A stretch of DNA of 64,000 nucleotides, from contig NZ_FPCF01000006.1 of assembly GCF_900116895.1 (NCBI RefSeq), positions 95,177 to 159,176 on the forward strand, written 5' to 3'. A program made the position numbers and the translations under genes. The notes beneath the pieces are model-generated. The model was given only the letters and a program-made list of their open reading frames with translations, ran no database searches and was not told where the DNA came from. This DNA comes from Pseudidiomarina donghaiensis. GTDB taxonomy: Bacteria; Pseudomonadota; Gammaproteobacteria; Enterobacterales; Alteromonadaceae. Every line of letters starts with the position of its first letter. Position 1 is the first letter of the stretch. Below, in pieces: positions 34,114 to 41,039 of this stretch.

Positions 34114-34137
34114 AAACTACCCCAAATGAGGTAGTTT
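34114..34137. promoter_or_regulatory. Palindrome with 7-2-7 NarL-like geometry between narK and narL
   Basis: AAACTACC at 34114-34121 and GGTAGTTT at 34130-34137 are perfect inverted arms. They enclose TACCCCA-AA-TGAGGTA, which has the NarL 7-2-7 layout with both heptamers departing from TACYYMT at the innermost base. Position suits regulation of narK, narL or both. Confidence 0.6.
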
Positions 34138-34241
34138 GCGCTAAGCTGTACCCTAAACAACGACATTGTGTAAGAATACAGCGCAATAGATACTGAGATA
34201 CCTTAAAGAATACGCAAGAAAACAAGAACAAGGAGCACGAC

Positions 34242-34886
34242 ATGTCGGACAGCCCAGCTAGCATTATGCTTGTGGATGACCACCCGCTTTTGCGCAAAGG
34301 CCTTAAACAATTGATTTCGCTGGAAGACGGTCTTGAAGTTATTGCCGAATGCAGCAACGGTGCCGATGCATTGGTCAAAGCTGAGGAGCTCGACCCCGAT
34401 TTAATTATTCTAGACCTGAACATGCAAGGCATGGATGGCCTAGAAACCTTAAAACGTATGCGCGATAACGGTGTGACCTCGCGTATTGTCATGCTCACTG
34501 TGTCCGATGCCGACGAAGACGTGGTTACCGCCATTACCAACGGCGCCGATGGTTATTTGTTAAAAGACATGGACCCAGAAATGCTGCTGGAGCAAATTTC
34601 GCGTGCTATTGAAGGTAAAATGGTACTCAGCGAGGCCATTACAGAAGTTCTGGCAACCGCATTGCGCCGACCTTCTGCGCCAACTAAGAGCAAGTTAGAC
34701 GGCTTAACCAACCGCGAACGTGAAATTTTGGAATTAATTGCCAAAGGCATGAGCAACAAGGTTATTGCCCGTGAACTGGATATTTCCGACGGCACCGTGA
34801 AAGTACACGTTAAGCACTTACTGAAAAAGCTAGGCTTGCGCTCTCGCGTTGAAGCTGCGGTTTGGATGGTCAACCAAGACCAATAG
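34242..34886 (+). CDS. narL: NarL-type response regulator
   Basis: A 214-residue NarL/FixJ regulator: receiver domain with acidic pocket (LVDDHPLLRKG), phosphoacceptor Asp in ILDLNMQGMDG (about residue 59), and switch Lys in YLLKDMD. The C-terminal LuxR-type HTH is GLTNREREILELIAKGMSNKVIARELDISDGTVKVHVKHLL (split here from about 150 onward). An AAGGAG ribosome site precedes the ATG. NarL binds TACYYMT heptamers, and such heptamers occur upstream of fnr, hemN and nrdG in this window. Confidence 0.93.
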   Translation: MSDSPASIMLVDDHPLLRKGLKQLISLEDGLEVIAECSNGADALVKAEELDPDLIILDLNMQGMDGLETLKRMRDNGVTSRIVMLTVSDADEDVVTAITNGADGYLLKDMDPEMLLEQISRAIEGKMVLSEAITEVLATALRRPSAPTKSKLDGLTNREREILELIAKGMSNKVIARELDISDGTVKVHVKHLLKKLGLRSRVEAAVWMVNQDQ

Positions 34887-34891
34887 AGTTA

Positions 34892-34905
34892 TTGATTCGC
34901 ATCAA
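34892..34905 (+). promoter_or_regulatory. Perfect FNR box after narL, upstream of the ThDP decarboxylase
   Basis: TTGATTCGCATCAA is a perfect FNR site starting 5 nt after the narL stop. It is centred at 34898.5, so a class II promoter would start near 34940, inside the terminator described next. The target should be the decarboxylase at 34969. Confidence 0.75.
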
Positions 34906-34918
34906 GGCTTTCCATGAA

Positions 34919-34949
34919 AAAACGGCCCACACTGTTGGGTCGTTTTTTT
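34919..34949 (+). terminator. narL intrinsic terminator
   Basis: A stem of AACG-G-CCCA against TGGG-T-CGTT with a CACTGT loop, followed by seven T, lies just after the FNR box. Confidence 0.8.
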
Positions 34950-34968
34950 ATGTTCTTTGGGGGCCATC

Positions 34969-36561
34969 ATGCAATTAGGCGCACTTCTCACTCAAGCCTT
35001 GCGCAATCAAGGCGTACAGGAATTGTTTGGCATTCCAGGTGACTTTATATTGCCATTGCTACAACAGCTGCAAGAACAACCCGATGCCCTGCCATTTTAC
35101 TATATGACCCATGAACCGGCGGTTGTCTACGCAGCCGACGCGGCCGCACGAGCGGCCAATCGCCCCACGGCAGTAGCACTTACTTATGGCGCGGGCGCTC
35201 TAAATGGTGTGAATGCCGTTGCGCAAGCCTATGAAGAATACGTGCCATTGATTATTTTGGCTGGTTATCCGAGCCAAAAAGAAATCAACAGTGGTCTGCA
35301 AATTCACCATCAAGCAAAAACTGTCGACTCGCAACGCGCAATTTTTAGTGAAATTACCTGTGCACAGGTACGGTTAGACAACCCAGAAACGGCCATAGAA
35401 AATATCAATTTTGCGTTACAAATGTGTCGGCAAAAATCGCGCCCGGTGATTATCGAGGTACCTCGCGATGCCACCAATTTCGACTTGCCGACGATGCCAA
35501 ACATGAGCATCGAGTTTGCCAACCCGCCTATTCATGAGAACCAATACCGCCAACTTGCCACGGCATTAACCACCGCGCGCCGACCGGTTATTTTAAGCGG
35601 CATTAATGTGCGCCGAAGTGGCGCTCAAAGAGCGCTAGAGCGCTTTGCAGAGCAGTTTAATATTCCGGTAGTAACTACCTTGCTTGGGCGTGCGACAGTC
35701 AGCCCATCGCACAGTTGTTATGCCGGCGTATTTTGCGGCGACACGCAAACTCGAGCTAGCCAGTTACTGTATGAAGCTGATCTGATTATTGCATTTGGTG
35801 TGGTTTATACCGACAGTAACTTTAGTGCGCACCGCGAGCTCATAAACGCCGCACATTTTTACCGAATTGATTTCCCGACCCAGTCGCTCAAAGCATGGTG
35901 CGCGCGTTTAGCTAGCGAGCCTTTACCGTTATTTGAAACACGTGATATATCGCCAATGGCGGTTTCACCATCAAACGAATTTAATGCCGATAGTGTTGTG
36001 CAAGTCATGCACCAACAACTGTCTCAACAGCGCGCACTCGTGCCGCTGATTAGCGATGTGGGTGATTGCCTGTTCGCCTCGCTGCAAGCTAGCCCAACCG
36101 ACTTTCTGGCGCCAGCCTATTACGCCTCTATGGGTTATTCCGTACCCGCTGCGTTAGGGGTGTTTGTCGCCACGCGCCGGCGCCCCATTATTTTAGTTGG
36201 CGACGGTGCATTTTTGATGACCGGCCTCGAACTCGGTCATTGTTTACGCTATGGCTGTAAACCCATTGTGGTGCTTTTGAACAATCACAAATGGGACATG
36301 ATTGCGGCTTTTTCTCCAACGTTGAAATGCACCGCATTGCAGCAGTGGCATTACCCTGAGCTTGCCAAAGCAATGGGTATTGAAAGCCTGCGCGCACATA
36401 ACGCAGAAAGCTTTTTAGAAAGCTTCGCCAAAGCTTGGGCCGACCATGACAACGCCTATTTAATTGATGTTTGGTTACCGGAAAACAGTCGTACTAAACG
36501 CCTGAGTGACTTCGCAGAAAGCTTGACCACGATCAATATAAGCGGTGTCAGCAAGGTATAA
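34969..36561 (+). CDS. ThDP-dependent 2-oxoacid decarboxylase (IpdC/pyruvate decarboxylase family)
   Basis: A 530-residue enzyme that decarboxylates a 2-oxoacid to an aldehyde. It has the activating Glu in THEPAVVYAADAAAR (near residue 50), a central domain (RRPVILSGINV) and the ThDP/Mg site VGDGAFLMTGLELGHCLRYG...LLNN about residues 410-440. Candidate substrates include pyruvate, indolepyruvate and phenylpyruvate; the sequence does not choose. The ATG at 34969 is preferred over an upstream TTG. A perfect FNR box 70 nt upstream suggests anaerobic induction, in keeping with a fermentative aldehyde or ethanol route. Confidence 0.85.
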   Translation: MQLGALLTQALRNQGVQELFGIPGDFILPLLQQLQEQPDALPFYYMTHEPAVVYAADAAARAANRPTAVALTYGAGALNGVNAVAQAYEEYVPLIILAGYPSQKEINSGLQIHHQAKTVDSQRAIFSEITCAQVRLDNPETAIENINFALQMCRQKSRPVIIEVPRDATNFDLPTMPNMSIEFANPPIHENQYRQLATALTTARRPVILSGINVRRSGAQRALERFAEQFNIPVVTTLLGRATVSPSHSCYAGVFCGDTQTRASQLLYEADLIIAFGVVYTDSNFSAHRELINAAHFYRIDFPTQSLKAWCARLASEPLPLFETRDISPMAVSPSNEFNADSVVQVMHQQLSQQRALVPLISDVGDCLFASLQASPTDFLAPAYYASMGYSVPAALGVFVATRRRPIILVGDGAFLMTGLELGHCLRYGCKPIVVLLNNHKWDMIAAFSPTLKCTALQQWHYPELAKAMGIESLRAHNAESFLESFAKAWADHDNAYLIDVWLPENSRTKRLSDFAESLTTINISGVSKV

Positions 36562-36598
36562 AATACCCACCATTTTCGCTTACCCGCTTGTAGGTTTT

Positions 36599-37948
36599 AT
36601 GCAGTATCCAGCACCTGAATTATTGAGTCCCGCCGGCAGTTTAAAAGCCATGCGTCTTGCCTTTGCTTACGGCGCAGACGCCGTTTATGCCGGCCAACCA
36701 CGCTATAGCTTGCGCGTTCGTAACAACGAATTTGATATACCACGCTTGAAGCAAGGTATCGACGAGGCTCATGCGCTCGGCAAAAAGCTTTACGTGGTGG
36801 TGAACATTGCGCCGCATAACGCCAAACTAGTGCGTTTTGTTGAAGACATGGCACCGGTTGTGGCGCTAAAGCCCGATGCGCTGATTGTGTCTGATCCCGG
36901 TGTTGTTATGCTGCTGCGCGAGCACTACCCTGAGCAGGCTTTGCATTTAAGCGTGCAGGCCAACACCGTGAATTGGGCAGCCGTGAAGTTTTGGCAGCAG
37001 CAGGGCATTGAGCGGGTTATTTTATCGCGCGAATTAGAAGTGCGTGAAATTGCAGAAATTCGTCAACACTGCCCAGACATGGAACTTGAAGTGTTTGTGC
37101 ATGGGGCACTGTGCATGGCTTATTCTGGCCGCTGCTTGCTATCTGGCTATTTCAATAAGCGAGACCCCAACCAAGGCGCCTGCACCAATTCATGCCGCTG
37201 GCCTTATCAAGTTCACGACGCCGAAGAAGACGCCGTTGGCCAGTTCAACCCCATTGATACACCGGTACTGCTAACCGAGCCGCAACGCCCGGGCGAATAC
37301 ATGCTCATGGACGAAGACCTGCACGGCACCTACATTATGAATTCCAAAGACTTACGCGGTATTGAGCACGTTGACGCCTTAGCGAAAATGGGCGTGCATT
37401 CGTTAAAAATTGAAGGCCGTACCAAGTCGCCTTATTACGTGGCCCGCACCGCTCAAATTTATCGCCAAGCCATTGATGACGCCGTGGCCGGAAAACCATT
37501 TAACCGCAAGCTGTTAGCCGAGCTTGAAGGCATGGCCAACCGCGGTTTTACCGAAGGCTTTTTGCGCCGCCATGTACCGAGCGACACGCAAAACTACGAA
37601 ACGAGCCACAGCCTCGGCGAACAACTACTGGTTGGTGAAATACTCAGTGTGGACGGCGCAAACGCAATCGTCGACGTGAAGAACGCTTTCGCGGTGGGCG
37701 ACACCCTGATTCTGATGAAACCTTCGGGCAATATCACCTTTACCCTACAAGCCATGGCCGACGACAAAGGTGAGCGCCTAGCACGTGCTGCCGGTGCCGG
37801 GCGTCAGGTTGGCGTTCGTTTACCCGAAGCTTTGAATGACCATGACGCCAGCTTTGCCATGCTCATCAAGCTGTCTACTGTAGCGCCACAACAAGTTATT
37901 CCGGTGATCGATAAAAATGTGGAGGTAAAAAATGCCGGTGCTGATTGA
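36599..37948 (+). CDS. trhP: tRNA 5-hydroxyuridine synthase TrhP (YegQ, U32 family)
   Basis: A 449-residue U32 protein that, with prephenate as hydroxyl donor, makes the 5-hydroxyuridine at tRNA position 34. YegQ signatures include PAPELLSPAGSLKAMRLAFAYGADAVYAG, cluster-type Cys in HGALCMAYSGRCLLSGYFN and GACTNSCRWPYQ, and MNSKDLRGIEHV. The ATG at 36599 gives a length close to E. coli YegQ (453); an in-frame GTG at 36545 is unlikely. The next gene, a ferredoxin, overlaps its 3' end. Confidence 0.94.
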   Translation: MQYPAPELLSPAGSLKAMRLAFAYGADAVYAGQPRYSLRVRNNEFDIPRLKQGIDEAHALGKKLYVVVNIAPHNAKLVRFVEDMAPVVALKPDALIVSDPGVVMLLREHYPEQALHLSVQANTVNWAAVKFWQQQGIERVILSRELEVREIAEIRQHCPDMELEVFVHGALCMAYSGRCLLSGYFNKRDPNQGACTNSCRWPYQVHDAEEDAVGQFNPIDTPVLLTEPQRPGEYMLMDEDLHGTYIMNSKDLRGIEHVDALAKMGVHSLKIEGRTKSPYYVARTAQIYRQAIDDAVAGKPFNRKLLAELEGMANRGFTEGFLRRHVPSDTQNYETSHSLGEQLLVGEILSVDGANAIVDVKNAFAVGDTLILMKPSGNITFTLQAMADDKGERLARAAGAGRQVGVRLPEALNDHDASFAMLIKLSTVAPQQVIPVIDKNVEVKNAGAD

Positions 37949-38126
37949 AAGTGACTGCATTAACTGCGACATGTGCGTACCCGAATGCCCAAACGACGCC
38001 ATTTCGATGGGCAAAGAGCACTACGTAGTGGATGTGAACAAATGCACTGAGTGCGAAGGCTTTTACGACGAACCCGCTTGTATCCCCGTGTGCCCCATTG
38101 AATGCATGGTACTCGTACCGAGTTAG
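37932..38126 (+). CDS. yfhL: YfhL-type 2[4Fe-4S] ferredoxin
   Basis: A 64-residue ferredoxin with two cluster motifs: CINCDMCVPECPNDAI and CTECEGFYDEPACIPVCPIECM. The 8-residue insert in the second motif is typical of the YfhL/FdxN (Allochromatium-type) ferredoxins. Its start lies 17 nt inside trhP, after a GGAGG ribosome site, so the two are coupled. E. coli YfhL has been linked to TrhP-dependent tRNA hydroxylation, and this linkage fits. It is shorter than E. coli YfhL (86), missing the C-terminal extension. Confidence 0.92.
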   Translation: MPVLIESDCINCDMCVPECPNDAISMGKEHYVVDVNKCTECEGFYDEPACIPVCPIECMVLVPS

Positions 38127-38160
38127 AGAATTTGTATTGCAGCACTTGTGGCCGGCTGAC

Positions 38161-38186
38161 TTTGTGCTAACATCTGTTAGCACAAA
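38161..38186. promoter_or_regulatory. Perfect palindrome upstream of the toxin-antitoxin pair
   Basis: TTTGTGCTAACA and TGTTAGCACAAA are perfect 12-nt inverted arms separated by TC, 30 nt before the antitoxin ATG. This is the expected operator for antitoxin (RHH) autorepression. Confidence 0.85.
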
Positions 38187-38215
38187 AGCATTATTTTACA
38201 CAAGGACAGCTCTCA

Positions 38216-38494
38216 ATGGATGCTCGCATTCAGTTTCGCGTTGATGAAGAAACCAAACGACTTGCCCAGTTGCGCGCCGAAAGTCAGGGGCGTACCTTAA
38301 GTGATGCCTGCCGCGAGTTGACCGAAAAGCTTGCGCTTGAACAGCGCCTCGCAAATGAACAAGATGCATGGCTAACCGAGCAGGTAAACTCAGCATTCGC
38401 CAAAGTAGCGAATGGCAAAACTCACTTCATAGCTCACGCCGACGCTGCAGCGCACATGCAGGCGTTTAAAAAACAGCTAAAACAAAAGGATTAA
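38216..38494 (+). CDS. RelB/DinJ-type antitoxin
   Basis: A 92-residue protein whose N terminus (MDARIQFRVDEETKRLAQLRAESQGRTLSDACRELTE, read in two blocks) matches ribbon-helix-helix RelB/DinJ antitoxins: a beta strand followed by two helices. The C-terminal half is helical and charged, suited to wrapping the toxin. The toxin gene starts 2 nt after its stop, and a palindromic operator lies upstream. Confidence 0.85.
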   Translation: MDARIQFRVDEETKRLAQLRAESQGRTLSDACRELTEKLALEQRLANEQDAWLTEQVNSAFAKVANGKTHFIAHADAAAHMQAFKKQLKQKD

Positions 38495-38496
38495 CC

Positions 38497-38775
38497 ATGA
38501 TCTTCTGGGAAGCGGATGCCCTTAATGATCGTGAGAACTTATATAAATTTCTCTACGACTTTAACCCCTTGGTGGCTGATAAAGCTGACGACCTACTGGT
38601 TAGCCGTATTGAGCTACTCGCCCAACATCCAGAATTAGGCCTGAGTCGCAGCGGAATGCCCGGCCGGCTTTTGATTATTCCCGATATTTCCCTAGTCGTG
38701 TCTTACTATATAAACGGCGATGACATTTATTTATTGCGCGTTTTACACCACAAACAAAACCGACCCTCATGTTGA
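38497..38775 (+). CDS. RelE/ParE-superfamily toxin
   Basis: A 92-residue protein with the RelE/ParE fold pattern: FWEADALNDRENLYKFLYD helix, then HPELGLSRSGMPGRLLIIPDISLVVSYYINGDDIYLLRVLHHKQNRP. The LLRVLHHKQ ending is the conserved strand of the ParE type, which usually inhibits gyrase; RelE members cleave mRNA on the ribosome. The sequence does not decide between these. It pairs with the antitoxin 2 nt upstream. Confidence 0.85.
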   Translation: MIFWEADALNDRENLYKFLYDFNPLVADKADDLLVSRIELLAQHPELGLSRSGMPGRLLIIPDISLVVSYYINGDDIYLLRVLHHKQNRPSC

Positions 38776-38781
38776 CTTAGG

Positions 38782-39630
38782 CTAAGGCAGCTCGTGGCTG
38801 CGCTGCTGGCACAAGTTGCGCAGCCATTCGAGCGCGGGTTGGCCAGATTTTGAGCGAGGATAAGCTAGCCCGATTGTTCGTTGCAAAGTCATGTTTTCAA
38901 GCGGCCGCAATACCACATCTTGCCGTTCACGCAGTACCTCAAAGTCGGGCACCAAGGCTGCGCCCACGCCAGCTGAGACAAGGCCAAGAGCATATTCAAT
39001 AGTGTGAATATCGGCGCGGATGTCAGGCTGAATACCGTTGCGAATTAACTCTGGATAAAACTGTGACCATGCGTCACACGGCGTTCGCTTGATGAGTGCC
39101 AGCCTATCAAAATCTTCCAATTGCAGATATTGTTTGAGGGCCAACGGGTGCCCAGCCGGCAGCGCAACCAAAAAATGATCGGTCCATATCGGCAGAAACT
39201 GTTCACCGGCTTTTAGCATTTTGGGGGTAATAATACGCGCGTCAGAGTCATCCTCCGGTTCCACCAAGTGCAGCTCTAAACCTTCCACCCCAGCACTGAA
39301 CTCGCGCAACAATTGGCTCATACGTTCCACCCCCAGCGCGCGAATTAAGCCCAAACGAAACTGTACCCGCTTGACGCTTTGCCGAAACGACGACCGCAAC
39401 GACTGCATTTGGCTGAGCATACGTCCAGCATGACCGTACAATCGCTCGCCATCTTCGGTAGCAATCACCCCACGTGATTGCCGCGAAAACAACGCTACAC
39501 CAAGCTCGTCCTCCAGTTGCTGCAAGGCTTTCGACAAGCTTGGCTGTGCCACATTACAAGCCCGCGCAGCGGCACTAATACTGCCGTTTTCATACACGGC
39601 GACGAAATAATTGAGTTGGCGCAAGTCCAT
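38782..39630 (-). CDS. LysR-type regulator divergent from gcdH
   Basis: A 282-residue LysR protein with an N-terminal winged HTH (MDLRQLNYFVAVYENGSISAAARACNVAQPSLSKALQQLE, shown in part) and a C-terminal co-inducer domain. It is divergent from gcdH and separated from it by about 206 nt, the arrangement used by GcdR in pseudomonads to control glutarate catabolism. Control of the gcdH-E1-acyltransferase cassette is therefore likely. The inducer is unknown. Confidence 0.9.
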   Translation of the reverse strand: MDLRQLNYFVAVYENGSISAAARACNVAQPSLSKALQQLEDELGVALFSRQSRGVIATEDGERLYGHAGRMLSQMQSLRSSFRQSVKRVQFRLGLIRALGVERMSQLLREFSAGVEGLELHLVEPEDDSDARIITPKMLKAGEQFLPIWTDHFLVALPAGHPLALKQYLQLEDFDRLALIKRTPCDAWSQFYPELIRNGIQPDIRADIHTIEYALGLVSAGVGAALVPDFEVLRERQDVVLRPLENMTLQRTIGLAYPRSKSGQPALEWLRNLCQQRSHELP

Positions 39631-39710
39631 AGTTAAAAGCTATACCTGATGTAGTTTTTATATGATTTAACTTTACAACAAACAAGAGTAAAGTGAGAAC
39701 AAATAAAAAG

Positions 39711-39819
39711 CGTTGTTCGTTATTCGTGCGCTTCGCTGTTCGTCCGCTGCGCTATTCGAATAGTGCGTAGCACGGACGAACAGTGAGTGAAACGAACGCA
39801 CGAACAACGAATCACGAAT
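39711..39819. repeat. Dispersed inverted repeat between lysR and gcdH
   Basis: A block made of short modules: CGTTGTTCGTTATTCG on the left and CGAACAACGAATCACG on the right, with CGTCCGCTGCGCT and CGTAGCACGGACGAACAG inside. It can fold back on itself. It shares modules with 47108-47257 and 63285-63350. Open reading into it from gcdH is not credible coding sequence. Confidence 0.75.
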
Positions 39820-39836
39820 TTAACAGAGGATTTACC

Positions 39837-41012
39837 ATGGCTCGTTTTCCGTTTGACTGGCAAGACCCATTCCAATTTTCCAACATGCTCAGCGAAGAAG
39901 AGCGCATGATTCGCGATACCGCTCATCAATATTGCCAAGAAAAGCTGATGCCGCGCGTGTTAACCGCAAACCGCGAAGAGCGTTTTGATCGTGAAATTAT
40001 GAACGAGTTAGGTGAGCTGGGTTTATTAGGTGCCACGTTGCCGGAAAAATATGGCTGTGCAGAAGTGAATCACGTGTGTTACGGCCTTATTGCCCGTGAG
40101 GTTGAGCGTGTTGATAGCGGTTATCGTAGCGCCATGAGTGTGCAGTCGAGTTTGGTGATGCACCCAATTTATGCCTACGGTACTGAAGAACAACGCATGA
40201 AGTACCTGCCGAAGTTAGCAAGCGGCGAATGGGTAGGTTGTTTTGGTTTAACCGAACCGGATGCGGGTTCTGACCCTGCTAGCATGCGCACCACGGCGAA
40301 GAAAGTTGACGGTGGCTATGTACTCAAAGGCAGCAAGATGTGGATCACCAACTCGCCGATTGCTGATGTTTTTGTGGTTTGGGCCAAGTTAGACGGCGAC
40401 ATTCGTGGTTTTGTGTTGGAAAAAGGCATGAAAGGCCTTTCAGCGCCGAAAATTGAGGGTAAATTCTCACTTCGTGCGTCGATTACCGGCGAAATTGTGA
40501 TGGATAACGTAGAAGTACCTGAAGACGCCCTACTGCCAAATGTTAGCGGCCTGAAAGGCCCATTTGGTTGCCTCAACAAAGCGCGTTACGGCATTGCATG
40601 GGGTGCCTTGGGTGCAGCAGAATTCTGCTGGCATGCGGCGCGTCAGTACACCTTAGACCGCCATCAATTCAACCGCCCGTTAGCGGCAACCCAGCTGATT
40701 CAAAAGAAACTGGCTGATATGCAAACCGACATTAGCATAGGCTTACTGAGCTGCTTGCAAGCGGGCCGCTTAATGGACTTAGACCAACTGCCACCAGAAA
40801 CTATCTCGCTGATCAAACGCAACTCATGCGGTAAAGCTTTAGATATTGCTCGTGTGGCTCGTGACATGCACGGCGGCAACGGGATTGCTGATGAGTACCA
40901 TGTTATTCGCCATGTGATGAACCTAGAAGCCGTGAATACCTACGAAGGGACGCACGACGTTCATGCACTGATATTGGGCCGTGCACAAACTGGTTTGCAA
41001 GCGTTCGGCTAA
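39837..41012 (+). CDS. gcdH: Glutaryl-CoA dehydrogenase
   Basis: A 391-residue acyl-CoA dehydrogenase that oxidises and decarboxylates glutaryl-CoA to crotonyl-CoA with FAD. GcdH features are FDWQDPFQF at the start, [38 protein letters not shown], and the catalytic Glu in [17 protein letters not shown]. The ATG at 39837 has GAGGA just upstream; an open extension to 39783 runs into the repeat. The next gene, a 2-oxoacid dehydrogenase E1, follows after 27 nt. Confidence 0.95.
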   Translation: MARFPFDWQDPFQFSNMLSEEERMIRDTAHQYCQEKLMPRVLTANREERFDREIMNELGELGLLGATLPEKYGCAEVNHVCYGLIAREVERVDSGYRSAMSVQSSLVMHPIYAYGTEEQRMKYLPKLASGEWVGCFGLTEPDAGSDPASMRTTAKKVDGGYVLKGSKMWITNSPIADVFVVWAKLDGDIRGFVLEKGMKGLSAPKIEGKFSLRASITGEIVMDNVEVPEDALLPNVSGLKGPFGCLNKARYGIAWGALGAAEFCWHAARQYTLDRHQFNRPLAATQLIQKKLADMQTDISIGLLSCLQAGRLMDLDQLPPETISLIKRNSCGKALDIARVARDMHGGNGIADEYHVIRHVMNLEAVNTYEGTHDVHALILGRAQTGLQAFG

Positions 41013-41039
41013 ACTCATTCGGTCGCAGGAGGTTTCCCT

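Noticed and set aside
34013..34540. N-terminal extension of the narK frame by 176 codons
   Set aside because: It runs antisense to narL and through the intergenic region; the GTG at 34012 has a good AAGGAG site.
36545..36598. GTG start for TrhP 18 codons upstream
   Set aside because: The added residues do not look like the family N terminus and they overlap the decarboxylase 3' end.
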